Made by a program: the position numbers and the translations under genes. The notes beneath the pieces were generated by a model, which saw only the letters and a program-made list of their open reading frames with translations, did not search any database and was not told where the DNA came from. A DNA stretch of 64,000 bases from an uncultured Flavobacteriaceae bacterium (lineage in GTDB: Bacteria; Bacteroidota; Bacteroidia; Flavobacteriales; Flavobacteriaceae), in NCBI GenBank assembly GCA_947497245.1, contig CANMFO010000003.1:186001-250000 (forward strand), written 5' to 3'. This document shows, piece after piece, positions 1 through 8,705 of the stretch (positions are counted from its first letter, which is position 1; each line of letters opens with the position of its first letter).

Positions 1-182
1 ACGTCCAGATAGGCCTTGGGCATATCGTCCCCCACCACCGATACAATGGCAGAATCCACATCGAATTGGGATGCGGCAAGGCCAATAAAGGTAGCGGCGC
101 CACCCAAGATCCTGTCCGTCTTTCCGAAAGGCGTTTCAATGGCATCAAAGGCAACCGTGCCAACAATCAAAAGTTTCCCCAT
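1..182 (-). CDS. PfkB-family sugar/nucleoside kinase, 5' part only
   Basis: The first 60 codons of a minus-strand gene that runs off the left edge. The N-terminus reads MGKLLIVGTVAFDAIETPFG and is followed by LGGAATFIGLAAS, the beginning of a ribokinase/PfkB fold with its substrate-binding GG motif. PfkB enzymes phosphorylate sugars or nucleosides with ATP in the cytoplasm. The C-terminal DTxGAGD catalytic motif is outside the window, so the substrate cannot be judged. ATG at 180-182 is the natural start; 118 bp separate it from rnhA upstream on the same strand. Confidence 0.8.
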   Translation of the reverse strand, partial: MGKLLIVGTVAFDAIETPFGKTDRILGGAATFIGLAASQFDVDSAIVSVVGDDMPKAYLD

Positions 183-300
183 TCATTCTAAAATTTGGTG
201 CAAATATACAGTTTTGGATTTCCAATTGCGAAGGGCACTGCCTCAAATTGTAAAATTCGTCCATGACCGTGGTTTTACCCCCAAAGACCTGTGCGATTTA

Positions 301-936
301 CTATTTTCTTCCAAAATCCGCAGGGATTTCCCCCCAGGCCCTGGTCTCCCATTTAACAATAGGAGTGTTGTGCGGATGGGTCTTGAGCCAATGGAGGGCC
401 CTTCGGACCAAGTCGAAAAGCGCTTTGTTCTTTTTTGTTTCCGGCAGTTTGGTATTGCATGTCTTTTTCCTTACCCAGCTCATGGCGGTTCTGGAATCGG
501 TATAGATAATACGGTCGCTATTGCGTTCCTTTAAATAGGCCAGCCCGTGGACAATGGCCAAAAACTCACCGATATTGTTGGTGCCTTGGGCAAAGGGCCC
601 CTGCTTGAAAAGGGTTTTGCCGGTTTTGGTATCCACGCCCCGGTACTCCATTGTGCCCGGATTTCCACTGGAGGCCGCATCCACTGATATGGAATGGTAG
701 CTCGGGGTCCCTATTTTGAGCAGCTGTTCTTGTGAAAGTGAGGGGGGTCCCTTTTGCTTCCCCCGGTACTCCCCGTAATTGCCATTGTACGCTTTTTTGG
801 CCATTTCAAAGGTGGGGAACGATTTGTACTGCGCCCCTTTGTACCCTTTTATGGCAGCTTGGCAATCCTCCCAGCTGGTATAGATCCCGGGGCGTTTGCC
901 CTTCCAAACGGTATAGAATTTTTCTTTTTTGGCCAT
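301..936 (-). CDS. rnhA: Ribonuclease H1 with N-terminal viroplasmin domain
   Basis: A 211-aa cytoplasmic enzyme that cuts the RNA strand of RNA-DNA hybrids. The N-terminal ~45 residues (FYTVWKGKRPGIYTSWEDC) form a caulimovirus viroplasmin / hybrid-binding domain as in eukaryotic RNase H1. The catalytic domain starts near residue 80 with SVDAASSGNPG (first Asp), then NNIGEFLAIVHGL (Glu), IIYTDSRTA (Asp) and the final PADFGRK (Asp), so all four acidic residues are present. Its ATG shares one base with the purN stop codon (TAATG), implying translational coupling behind purN. Confidence 0.93.
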   Translation of the reverse strand: MAKKEKFYTVWKGKRPGIYTSWEDCQAAIKGYKGAQYKSFPTFEMAKKAYNGNYGEYRGKQKGPPSLSQEQLLKIGTPSYHSISVDAASSGNPGTMEYRGVDTKTGKTLFKQGPFAQGTNNIGEFLAIVHGLAYLKERNSDRIIYTDSRTAMSWVRKKTCNTKLPETKKNKALFDLVRRALHWLKTHPHNTPIVKWETRAWGEIPADFGRK

Positions 937-1520
937 TATTGCCGTGCTAACAATTGCTCAATTACCTTGGGGAAATGTTCATACTCCAACTGGTGCACCT
1001 TTTGGGCTATGCTCGCCACGCTGTCCTCCGGTGACAGGGCGGTTTTCGCTTGGTGGATGATGGCCCCCTCGTCATAATTTTCGTTTACAAAATGTATGCT
1101 GATGCCGGTTTCTTTTTCGCAGTTCTGTTTTACGGCTCGATGGACATGGCTCCCGTACATGCCCTTGCCTCCATATTTGGGCAAAAGTGCCGGGTGGATG
1201 TTGATGATTTTATCCGGAAAATTCCGGATCAACCGTTGCGGGACCTTCAACAAAAAGCCTGCGAGCACAATAAGGTCCGGATCAAGGCCCTTAAGAACCT
1301 CCAATACGCAATCGGTTTGGGAAAAGGCTGTTTTGTTGAAATATAAGGCGCTAATATTGAGCGTATCGCACCTTTCCAAAACCTTGGCATCCCTTTTGTT
1401 GGTAAGCACAGCGGCAATGGTGACGTTTGGTCTATCGCGAAAGTACCGTACAATGTTCTCAACATTTGAGCCTGAACCTGAGGCAAATAGTACAACGCGT
1501 TTTGTGGGAAAGGCGACCAT
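936..1520 (-). CDS. purN: Phosphoribosylglycinamide formyltransferase
   Basis: A 194-aa folate-dependent GAR transformylase that makes formyl-GAR in purine synthesis. The sequence shows the substrate loop GSGSNVENI near residue 15, the catalytic Asn-His segment INIHPALLP followed by a GGKGMYG loop, and the Asp of NENYDEGAI. Length is normal for PurN. It is divergent from acpP, with a 147-bp shared control region, and is followed directly by rnhA through a one-base overlap. The purN-acpP-fabF-rnc order is familiar in Flavobacteriaceae. Confidence 0.96.
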   Translation of the reverse strand: MVAFPTKRVVLFASGSGSNVENIVRYFRDRPNVTIAAVLTNKRDAKVLERCDTLNISALYFNKTAFSQTDCVLEVLKGLDPDLIVLAGFLLKVPQRLIRNFPDKIINIHPALLPKYGGKGMYGSHVHRAVKQNCEKETGISIHFVNENYDEGAIIHQAKTALSPEDSVASIAQKVHQLEYEHFPKVIEQLLARQ

Positions 1521-1626
1521 TATTTCAGAATAATAATTTCTTGCACGAAAGTACTACTCCTGTCTTTAAATTTCTTAAATTACAATACATTTTAACGACA
1601 AATAGTGTTATTAAACCAAAGTTTTT

Positions 1627-1634
1627 TATTTTTG
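1627..1634 (+). promoter_or_regulatory. acpP: Bacteroidota -7 promoter element for acpP
   Basis: TATTTTTG is an exact match to the Bacteroidota -7 consensus TAnnTTTG and lies 33 bp before the acpP ATG. The -33 position has no clear TTTG, so the promoter is called from one element plus position. Confidence 0.55.
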
Positions 1635-1667
1635 CCAACAATTTAAATTTTTAAAACCAAAATAATT

Positions 1668-1901
1668 ATGTCAGACATTGCATCAAGAGTAAAAGCTATC
1701 ATTGTTGATAAATTGGGTGTTGATGAGAACGAAGTGGTATCAGAAGCTAGCTTTACTAACGACCTAGGGGCAGATTCATTGGATACTGTTGAATTGATTA
1801 TGGAATTCGAGAAGGAATTCGATATTCAAATCCCTGATGATCAAGCTGAAAACATCGCAACGGTTGGCCAAGCCATTAGTTATATAGAAGAAGCGAAATA
1901 A
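1668..1901 (+). CDS. acpP: Acyl carrier protein
   Basis: A 77-aa acidic helical carrier that holds growing fatty acyl chains on a 4'-phosphopantetheine arm in the cytoplasm. The arm attaches to the Ser in [13 protein letters not shown] (near residue 37), which is intact. Length and charge are standard. Codon use is of the highly expressed kind. It is followed by a strong terminator and then by fabF, the usual neighbour; that terminator should raise ACP output over FabF output. Confidence 0.98.
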   Translation: MSDIASRVKAIIVDKLGVDENEVVSEASFTNDLGADSLDTVELIMEFEKEFDIQIPDDQAENIATVGQAISYIEEAK

Positions 1902-1928
1902 TTTTCATGTTTTCTTGAACAAGTTTCA

Positions 1929-1970
1929 AAATTATCCATGCGGTAACCGTGCCGCATGGATAATTTTTTT
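1929..1970 (+). terminator. Strong intrinsic terminator between acpP and fabF
   Basis: A perfect 15-bp stem (1929-1943 with 1952-1966) with an 8-nt loop (TAACCGTG), ending in a run of T (1964-1970). It lies 28 bases after the acpP stop and 82 bases before fabF, that is, inside what is usually treated as one fatty-acid operon. Confidence 0.93.
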
Positions 1971-2052
1971 TAATTTCACTTTACTTATTATCCCCGGAAA
2001 TTTGGCGCTTTGAAGCCAGCTTGACAAGTGGGGATATTAAAAACACAGTTCA

Positions 2053-3303
2053 ATGCAATTAAAACGAGTCGTGGTTACCGGATTGGGTGCCCTAACACCC
2101 ATAGGTAATAATATTGAGGAGTATTGGGATGGATTGAAAAATGGCAAAAGCGGTTCTGCGCCAGTAACCTATTATGATACCGAAAAATTCAAGGTCAAGT
2201 TTGCATGCGAACTGAAGAACTTCAAAGCGGAAGACTTTTTTGACCGGAAGGAGGCCCGAAAGCTGGACCGTTTCGCACAGTACGCATTGGTGTCTTCCGA
2301 CGAAGCCATAGGAGATTCCGGCCTGGACCTCGATCAGCTGGACAAATTTCGAGTGGGCGTGATTTGGGGTGCCGGCATAGGCGGGCTGGAGACTTTTCAG
2401 AACGAGGTAATGAATTTTGCAGAAGGGGATGGCACTCCGCGTTTCAATCCTTTCTTCATCCCCAAAATGATAGCGGATATCGCCCCGGGCCATATTTCGA
2501 TCAAACATGGGTTCATGGGCCCCAACTACACAACGGTTTCGGCATGCGCCTCATCTGCCAATGCTTTGATCGATGCCATGAACTATATTCGACTGGGTTA
2601 TTGCGACGTCGTGGTAACGGGCGGAAGTGAAGCCGCGGTCACCATTGCCGGGATGGGAGGCTTTGGTGCCATGCATGCCCTGAGTACCCGAAACGACAGC
2701 CCGGAAACCGCATCACGACCCTTTGATGCCACTAGGGACGGATTCGTCCTGGGCGAAGGGGCCGGAGCCCTGATATTGGAAGAATATGAACATGCCAAGG
2801 CCAGGGGGGCAAAAATATATGCCGAAGTGGCCGGAGGGGGACTCTCCAGTGATGCCTACCACATGACCGCCCCGCATCCCGATGGAATTGGGGTGGTGCA
2901 GGTGATGAAGAACTGTTTGAACGATGCCGGCCTAAAACCGGAAGATGTGGATGCGATCAATACGCACGGTACGTCGACCCCCTTGGGCGATGTGGCCGAA
3001 CTAAAGGCCATCACCGAAGTTTTTGGCGAGCACGCCCCGAACATCAATATCAATTCCACCAAATCGATGACCGGACATTTACTGGGCGCTGCCGGCGCCA
3101 TTGAGGCCATAGCCTCCATACTGGCCATGCAGCACGGAACGGTACCGCCGACCATAAACCACACCACCGTGGACGAAAACATCGATTCGAGATTGAATTT
3201 GACCCTGAACAAGGCCCAAAAAAGGGAAGTGAACGTTGCCCTAAGCAATACCTTCGGATTTGGCGGGCACAATGCCTGTGTCGTATTCAAAAAAATCAGT
3301 TAA
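2053..3303 (+). CDS. fabF: 3-oxoacyl-ACP synthase II (KAS II)
   Basis: A 416-aa condensing enzyme that extends acyl-ACP with malonyl-ACP in type II fatty-acid synthesis. The Cys-His-His triad is visible: Cys near residue 165 in VSACASSAN, His in INTHGTSTPLGD, and His in MTGHLLGAAGAIEA. The glycine-rich C-terminal TFGFGGHNA loop is also present. Length matches FabF rather than FabH or FabB-like short forms. It follows acpP past a terminator and precedes rnc by 8 bases. I see no good TAnnTTTG promoter in 1971-2052, so read-through from acpP is possible. Confidence 0.97.
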   Translation: MQLKRVVVTGLGALTPIGNNIEEYWDGLKNGKSGSAPVTYYDTEKFKVKFACELKNFKAEDFFDRKEARKLDRFAQYALVSSDEAIGDSGLDLDQLDKFRVGVIWGAGIGGLETFQNEVMNFAEGDGTPRFNPFFIPKMIADIAPGHISIKHGFMGPNYTTVSACASSANALIDAMNYIRLGYCDVVVTGGSEAAVTIAGMGGFGAMHALSTRNDSPETASRPFDATRDGFVLGEGAGALILEEYEHAKARGAKIYAEVAGGGLSSDAYHMTAPHPDGIGVVQVMKNCLNDAGLKPEDVDAINTHGTSTPLGDVAELKAITEVFGEHAPNININSTKSMTGHLLGAAGAIEAIASILAMQHGTVPPTINHTTVDENIDSRLNLTLNKAQKREVNVALSNTFGFGGHNACVVFKKIS

Positions 3304-3311
3304 AAAGTAAA

Positions 3312-4049
3312 ATGGGTTTCCCTAACAATATATTCAATTCCCATTCCAAGGAGGATGGGGATTTTTTTTTAGGGATAAAGCGCATCCTCGGGTTCAAACC
3401 GAGGGCACTGGGGATTTACAAAAAGGCCTTCATGCACCGATCGGCCAATAAAAGGGACGAAGAGGGCAATCCCATTAACTATGAGCGGTTGGAGTTTTTG
3501 GGAGACGCTATGCTGGGAACGATTATTTCGCACTATTTGTACAAAGAAGTACCCGCCGGGGATGAAGGCTACCTGACCAAGATGCGTTCCAAGATCGTGA
3601 GTAGGGAGCACCTGAACGAGTTGGGAAAAGACCTTAACCTCATTCAGTTTGTAAAGAGCCGTATCCCCAAATCGCATTTTGGGGACAATATACACGGCAA
3701 TGTTTTCGAGGCCTTGGTAGGGGCCATTTACTTGGACAGGGGATACGTGTACTGTGAAAGGTTCATCAGCCACAGGGTCATCGAACCCTATGTAGATATT
3801 GAACAATTGGAAGGCAAGGTGATCAGTTACAAAAGCCTGGTGATAGAATGGTGCCAAAAACAGAAAAAGAACTTTAATTACGATGTATACGATGATACGG
3901 GAAATGATGAACTAAAGCATTTCGCGGTAAAATTGACCATTGCGGGCCATGTAATTGCCAAAGCAAGGGCCACCTCAAAGAAAAAGGCCGAGGAAAGGGC
4001 CTCCAAAAGGGCCTATTTCGCATTGCAGAACCAAATGGACAAATCCTGA
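3312..4049 (+). CDS. rnc: Ribonuclease III
   Basis: A 245-aa double-strand-specific endoribonuclease that processes rRNA and structured mRNA. The RNase III signature ERLEFLGDAMLG lies near residue 60 and the second acidic cluster NVFEALVGAIYLDRG near residue 130. A double-stranded RNA-binding domain occupies about residues 165-240 and ends in the KKKAEERASKRAYFAL helix. The gene starts 8 bases after fabF and is almost certainly co-transcribed with it, an arrangement common in Flavobacteriia. Confidence 0.97.
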   Translation: MGFPNNIFNSHSKEDGDFFLGIKRILGFKPRALGIYKKAFMHRSANKRDEEGNPINYERLEFLGDAMLGTIISHYLYKEVPAGDEGYLTKMRSKIVSREHLNELGKDLNLIQFVKSRIPKSHFGDNIHGNVFEALVGAIYLDRGYVYCERFISHRVIEPYVDIEQLEGKVISYKSLVIEWCQKQKKNFNYDVYDDTGNDELKHFAVKLTIAGHVIAKARATSKKKAEERASKRAYFALQNQMDKS

Positions 4050-4159
4050 TTCCACATAAGGGCAGCGCAAACGTTATCGTTCCAACAAAAATAGCTTTAC
4101 ATCTTCTTTGCCTGTGTAGGTTTCGTTATTAACCCTATATTTACGTTTTTTGTTCAAAT

Positions 4160-4633
4160 ATGACGGCAGTACACAAGATAACGGGTGATTTTTATGAAGA
4201 CCCTTATGATTTGGTCGCATTGCACAGTAGTTTGGAAGACTACGAACTGGTGTATTCCATCAACCTCTTCCTGAAGTCAAAATTCAAAAGGTGCCAGGAC
4301 GATTTGGAGCTGTCACCAAAGATTTCCTTTCCCGTTTTTGATTGGAAAGATGAAATTAACGATAGGAACTGGTCCTTGGTGACCAACAGTAGCCTTCGGG
4401 CGGTGGCGGAGGATTCCCAGAGGGTCGGCCTGTTTCAGGGAGAACCATCTTTTACCACCCATTATTTGGTGCCCGAGCACCGGGAGGTCGATTATTTTCT
4501 AAAAGTGGTGCAGGACGACCTGAACGTTGAGGAGGACATCGTGGCCCCCCTCCTTGCCATTCCCAAAATAATAACGGCCTACACGGTTGAAACCAACCAT
4601 TTAAAATCAAAGAACAACTTAATATTTTTATAA
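4160..4633 (+). CDS. IPExxxVDY family small conserved protein
   Basis: A 157-aa protein of unknown function from a family confined, as far as I know, to Bacteroidota and usually found next to pyk. The family motif appears here as VPEHREVDYFLKV (about residues 107-119). The protein is soluble, acidic and has no signal peptide. Its stop codon overlaps the pyk start by one base (TAATG at 4631-4635), so translation of the two genes is likely coupled, which suggests a role tied to pyruvate kinase or glycolytic flux; that link is inference from context only. Confidence 0.8.
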   Translation: MTAVHKITGDFYEDPYDLVALHSSLEDYELVYSINLFLKSKFKRCQDDLELSPKISFPVFDWKDEINDRNWSLVTNSSLRAVAEDSQRVGLFQGEPSFTTHYLVPEHREVDYFLKVVQDDLNVEEDIVAPLLAIPKIITAYTVETNHLKSKNNLIFL

Positions 4634-6075
4634 TGCCAATCAGGAAAAAGACAAAAATTGTGGCGACCCTTGGGCCGGCCACAAGCAAGAAGGAAGTGCT
4701 AAGGGAGATGATTGAGGCCGGGGTGAATGTCTTTAGGATCAACTTCTCACATGCCGATTATGAAGATGTTACCGAGCGCATTGGGATGATTCGGGAGTTG
4801 AACGAGGAGATGAACACCAATACGGCCATCCTTGCCGATCTTCAGGGGCCAAAATTAAGGGTGGGCGTTATGGCCGGTGAAATAGTGGTTTCCCCGGGTG
4901 ACGAACTCGATTTTGTGACAGGGACGCCTTTTGAAGGAACGGCGGAGCGGGTATATATGAACTATACCTCCTTTCCCAAAGATGTCAAGCCCGGTGAACG
5001 GATCTTGCTCGATGACGGTAAATTGATGTTCGAGGTACTCTCCACCAACGGGAAGGACCAGGTAAGGGCCAAGGTCATTCAGGGAGGCCCCCTGAAATCC
5101 AAAAAAGGGGTCAACCTTCCCAATACCAATATTTCGCTTCCCGCCTTGACCGAAAAAGACGTAAAGGACGCCATTTTTGCCATCTCCAAGCAAGTAGATT
5201 GGATCGCACTGTCCTTTGTCCGCTTCAGTCAAGATCTGATCGATCTACAGAATTTGATCAAGGAACATACAGAACAAAAGATCCCGATCATTGCAAAGAT
5301 CGAAAAACCCGAAGCGGTCGAGAATATAGACAAGATCGTATCCTATTGTGATGGATTGATGGTCGCCCGGGGAGACCTTGGTGTGGAAGTGCCCGCCCAA
5401 GAGGTTCCCCTGATACAAAAACAATTGGTGCTAAGGGCCAAAAAAGCAAGGATCCCCGTTATCATTGCCACCCAGATGATGGAGACCATGATCACCAGCC
5501 TCACCCCAACGCGGGCTGAGGTGAACGACGTGGCGAACTCCGTCATGGACGGGGCCGATGCGGTAATGCTGTCCGGGGAGACCTCTGTAGGAAACTATCC
5601 TGTTGAGGTCATTGCCAAAATGACCAGCATACTCAAAAGTGTGGAAGGCTCGGAACTGATCAACGTACCACACGATCCGCCGCATATCCGCACCAAAAGA
5701 TACATTACCAAATCGGTCTGCTATCACGCTGCCATAATGGCGAATGAAATCAAGGCGAAGGCCATATCGACCCTGACCAATAGTGGTTATACCGCTTTCC
5801 AAATCTCGGCCTGGAGGCCCGATGCCTATATTCTGGTCTTCACCTCCAACAAGCGCATCCTGACACAGTTGAGCCTTCTTTGGGGGGTAAACGCGTTTTA
5901 CTATGATCGGTACGTCTCTACCGACGAAACCATTGAAGATGTGAACAAAATGGCCTGTCAAAAGGGCTTTTTGGATGTGGGGGACATGCTGATCAGCCTG
6001 GCGGCCATGCCGATCAAGGACAAGGGAATGGTCAATACCCTTCGGGTTACGGAGATAGAGACCTGCAACTTTTGA
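4633..6075 (+). CDS. pyk: Pyruvate kinase
   Basis: A 480-aa glycolytic enzyme converting phosphoenolpyruvate and ADP to pyruvate and ATP. It begins with the family N-terminus TKIVATLGPATS, has the RINFSHADY segment, the catalytic Lys region IIAKIEKPEAVENID, the metal-site MVARGDLGVEVP and the ATQMMETM loop. The regulatory C-terminal domain (from about residue 350) is present. It is coupled to the upstream small gene and ends at a bidirectional terminator. Confidence 0.98.
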   Translation: MPIRKKTKIVATLGPATSKKEVLREMIEAGVNVFRINFSHADYEDVTERIGMIRELNEEMNTNTAILADLQGPKLRVGVMAGEIVVSPGDELDFVTGTPFEGTAERVYMNYTSFPKDVKPGERILLDDGKLMFEVLSTNGKDQVRAKVIQGGPLKSKKGVNLPNTNISLPALTEKDVKDAIFAISKQVDWIALSFVRFSQDLIDLQNLIKEHTEQKIPIIAKIEKPEAVENIDKIVSYCDGLMVARGDLGVEVPAQEVPLIQKQLVLRAKKARIPVIIATQMMETMITSLTPTRAEVNDVANSVMDGADAVMLSGETSVGNYPVEVIAKMTSILKSVEGSELINVPHDPPHIRTKRYITKSVCYHAAIMANEIKAKAISTLTNSGYTAFQISAWRPDAYILVFTSNKRILTQLSLLWGVNAFYYDRYVSTDETIEDVNKMACQKGFLDVGDMLISLAAMPIKDKGMVNTLRVTEIETCNF

Positions 6076-6095
6076 TCTTGTTGCGGTCCCTGGAT

Positions 6096-6133
6096 AAAAA
6101 AAGCCCCAATTCAACAGGGAATTGGAGCTTTTT
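6096..6133. terminator. Bidirectional terminator between pyk and PAS gene
   Basis: A 12-bp stem with one mismatch (6101-6112 with 6119-6130) around a 6-base loop, flanked by an A-run on the left and a T-run on the right. It can stop pyk transcription and, on the other strand, the convergent PAS gene. Confidence 0.85.
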
Positions 6134-6154
6134 CCATTACAATGGACAAAACAC

Positions 6155-6676
6155 TTAAGCTACTTCCTTTTCATAGGCGATAAAATGTACGACCTCTCCG
6201 GATTCGTTGAAGAGGGGCTCTGCTTTGATCCGGCAATTATAGGTGCTTCCGTCTTTCCTATAATTGAGAATAACGGCCTCAAAGGGCGATTTACGCTGTA
6301 TGGCACTGGATATTTGTTTTCTGGTATTTTTGCTGGTCGCTTCTCCTTGAAACATTTTAGGTGTTCTTCCGATGACTTCCTGTGGCGTATAACCGTTCAT
6401 ATCGGTCATATTGTACGAGGCATGCACGATCCTCAACTGGGCGTCGGTAACTATGATTACCTGTTCTTCATGGAGCAGGGCTTTGTTCAATTCCAGCTTG
6501 GCCGTCCACTTATGTGCACTGGCGAGCTGCAACACCATGGAAATATCCTTGCTTCCCAAGCAGCATTTGTCAAAGAAATGGCCCGAGATGTCCCAGGAGG
6601 AAATAGGAAGGCTTTTTATACGTTGCGAGGAATAAAACCGTTGTGCACCAAGGTCGTACTGTTCTAATTCGTCCAT
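6155..6676 (-). CDS. Stand-alone PAS-domain protein
   Basis: A 173-aa soluble protein with one PAS domain (about residues 65-170) and no kinase, cyclase or DNA-binding output domain. The PAS core reads YTPQEVIGRTPKMFQGEAT and then NYRKDGSTYNCRIKAEPLF, which resembles the LOV/PAC arrangement. The photo-adduct Cys of true LOV domains (GRNCRFLQG) is replaced by Pro-Lys, so flavin photochemistry of the usual kind is not expected. The first ~60 residues contain a CC pair (FDKCCLGSKD) and match nothing I know. It likely signals by protein contact. It is convergent with pyk and divergent from the AraC gene. Confidence 0.8.
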   Translation of the reverse strand: MDELEQYDLGAQRFYSSQRIKSLPISSWDISGHFFDKCCLGSKDISMVLQLASAHKWTAKLELNKALLHEEQVIIVTDAQLRIVHASYNMTDMNGYTPQEVIGRTPKMFQGEATSKNTRKQISSAIQRKSPFEAVILNYRKDGSTYNCRIKAEPLFNESGEVVHFIAYEKEVA

Positions 6677-6933
6677 CCGGAGTTTTCAATTAAAGATTCG
6701 GGACACTTTTATGGAAGGGCGTCCCGCCCAAATCTGAGCGGACCATTCCCTTCGGGGGACCGCCATAATTTCCTTTCAATACTACTAAAAGAATGAACCG
6801 GTTAAAAATTAATGGGAATGATTAACAGTTTTGTTTAATATTTCCGCAAAATTATTTCCATATCGAACGGTAAGCCTGAACAAAAAAAGGAGACAAATGT
6901 GGGGGAAACCGAATATCCGATAATACCCATGGT

Positions 6934-7782
6934 ATGAAATTAGAATTCTACAACCCCAAATTGGGTTCCATTTTAGGCCTTACGGACGACATTGCCGCAG
7001 AATGGGAGCATTTTTCCACCACGGCGGGGACGATCAAGATCGTATGGAACCGAAATACGGAATCTGTAAAATTCAGCGTGGATGACTATACCGTGACGCT
7101 GCTTCCCAACCAATTGGTGACCTTGACCTATCTGCAGCGGATTTCCTTTGGACAGGCCGGGCTTCCCCTTACGGCATTTACGTTCAACCGCGAATTCTAC
7201 TGCATCTCAGATCACGATGAGGAGATTTCTTGCAATGGCATACTTTTCTTTGGAACCCAGGACCTGCCCATTATCTCGATACCCGAAGATCAGGAACGCA
7301 AGTTCCATTCGTTGTACGATGTCTTTGTTGACGAGTTTACCACACCCGACAAAATACAGGGCGATATGCTTCAAATGCTGCTGAAGCGATTGATCATTAT
7401 CTGTACAAGATTGGCGAAAGAGCAACTTATTGTAAAAAAACTCGACAATGAGCAGATTGATATCATCCGAAAATTCAATGTGCTGGTCGATACGCACTTC
7501 AAAACCAAGCGCAAGGTCAGTGACTATGCCGACCTGCTCTTTAAATCGCCCAAAACACTGTCCAATCTTTTTGCCATTTACAACCAAAAGTCCCCCCAAC
7601 AAATTATTTTGGAGCGTTTGGCCCTGGAGGCAAAACGACTGATCAATTTCACCGAGAAGCAAAATCAGGAGATCGCCTATGAACTTGGATTTAACGACCC
7701 GGCCCATTTTAGCCGCTTCTTCAAAAAAATGACCGATCATTCCCCTTCCGAGTACCGAGAAATGGCCACTTTTTCTGACTAA
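6934..7782 (+). CDS. AraC-family transcriptional regulator (AraC1)
   Basis: A 282-aa cytoplasmic activator. The C-terminal ~100 residues are a double helix-turn-helix AraC domain: SDYADLLFKSPKTLSNLF is the first recognition region and QEIAYELGFNDPAHFSRFFK the classic second one. The N-terminal ~180 residues are a sensory domain resembling those of Bacteroidota AraC proteins rather than sugar cupins; the ligand is unknown. The gene stands upstream of a small ORF, an AhpD-like gene and a cupredoxin gene on the same strand, the most likely targets. The preceding 257 bp (6677-6933) hold no other gene that I can see. Confidence 0.9.
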   Translation: MKLEFYNPKLGSILGLTDDIAAEWEHFSTTAGTIKIVWNRNTESVKFSVDDYTVTLLPNQLVTLTYLQRISFGQAGLPLTAFTFNREFYCISDHDEEISCNGILFFGTQDLPIISIPEDQERKFHSLYDVFVDEFTTPDKIQGDMLQMLLKRLIIICTRLAKEQLIVKKLDNEQIDIIRKFNVLVDTHFKTKRKVSDYADLLFKSPKTLSNLFAIYNQKSPQQIILERLALEAKRLINFTEKQNQEIAYELGFNDPAHFSRFFKKMTDHSPSEYREMATFSD

Positions 7783-7873
7783 AGGGAAATATGTGCAAGC
7801 CCTCGGGCAATTGCTCCTAACACCCGCACAGTTTTGTACCGCATCTTTGCCCTGTAATTAAAAACAAAGCGAG

Positions 7874-8032
7874 ATGAATACAAGACATAAATCTATTTTC
7901 AACCTCATAGAGATTTTTCGCCGGGCACGGAAACCTGTCGAGAAAAGTACAGCTTCCGCAACCCATTGCGAGCAAAAATACCATCATGATTTTTACTGTG
8001 ATGCGGAAAAACCATACATACGGATCACATAA
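7874..8032 (+). CDS. Candidate 52-aa Cys/His-rich small protein
   Basis: An ATG-to-TAA frame of 52 codons in the 335-bp space between the AraC gene and the AhpD-like gene. It starts MNTRHKSIFNLIEIFRRARK, basic at the N-terminus, and later has HCEQKYHHDFYC, giving two Cys and three His in a 12-residue stretch that could bind a metal or haem. There is no signal peptide. A CATCTTTG sequence (one off TAnnTTTG) sits about 30 bp before it. I do not recognise a family; it may instead be a leader peptide or chance. Codon use is ordinary for the window. Confidence 0.4.
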   Translation: MNTRHKSIFNLIEIFRRARKPVEKSTASATHCEQKYHHDFYCDAEKPYIRIT

Positions 8033-8117
8033 TATTTAATAGTTAACCAGTCCTTCTCGGGAAGGCAGGGATTTTCGAATCAATGCCGTCCGGGGAACGA
8101 CGCAAACAAATGTAATA

Positions 8118-8666
8118 ATGAGCAATTTCAATGTACCCAAAAGAGAAGAAGTAAGTGCCGGCAATCAGGCAATTTTTGACAACTTGGAAAAAGCAGTGGG
8201 CTTTGTACCCAATCTTTATGCCACCTATGCCCATTCGGAGCATGCCCTGGGGAATTATTTGGCCCTTTCCAATGCAAATACATCGCTAAAAGCCAAGGAA
8301 AAAGAAGCGGTAAACCTTGCAGTGAGCGAGGTAAACAATTGTATATACTGTCTATCGGCCCATACGGCCATTGGAAAAATGAACGGGTTTACCGATGGGC
8401 AGATCATAGAACTCCGGGAAGGGAGAGCCTCCTTCGATACCAAATTGGACGCATTGGCACGTTTGGCCAAGAACATTACCGAGAATCGTGGAGCCACCGA
8501 TCAGTCCGTGCTCGAAAATTTCTTCAAGGCGGGATGGACAAAGGAGAATTTGATCGATACGATCGTGCTGGTAGGGGACAAGACCATTTCCAATTATTTG
8601 CACAGGACCACGAAGGTTCCCGTGGATTTTCCCGTGGCACAACCTCTGGATGCCGTGGAAGCATAG
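8118..8666 (+). CDS. AhpD-like carboxymuconolactone decarboxylase family protein
   Basis: A 182-aa cytoplasmic all-helical protein of the AhpD/CMD superfamily. The redox centre is visible as EVNNCIYCLSAHTAIGK (about residues 73-89), the E-x3-CxxC-x3-H pattern of peroxidase-related AhpD-like enzymes. These typically act as thiol-dependent hydroperoxide reductases, though the exact substrate here is unknown. The N-terminal FVPNLYATYAHSE segment is also typical. It lies 85 bp after the small ORF and 75 bp before the cupredoxin gene and is probably under the AraC regulator. True decarboxylase activity is unlikely given the CxxC motif. Confidence 0.88.
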   Translation: MSNFNVPKREEVSAGNQAIFDNLEKAVGFVPNLYATYAHSEHALGNYLALSNANTSLKAKEKEAVNLAVSEVNNCIYCLSAHTAIGKMNGFTDGQIIELREGRASFDTKLDALARLAKNITENRGATDQSVLENFFKAGWTKENLIDTIVLVGDKTISNYLHRTTKVPVDFPVAQPLDAVEA

Positions 8667-8705
8667 TTTTTCAAACACCGAATTAAATCATTTAATAACA
8701 AAGGA

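Noticed and set aside
2021-2026. TTGACA resembling a sigma-70 -35 box before fabF
   Set aside because: No matching -10 at 17 bp, and Bacteroidota promoters use other elements.
6155-6676. A blue-light LOV sensor
   Set aside because: The Cys needed for the flavin adduct is missing.
8118-8666. Gamma-carboxymuconolactone decarboxylase of the beta-ketoadipate pathway
   Set aside because: The CxxC-x3-H redox motif is that of AhpD-like proteins, and no pathway partner is near.
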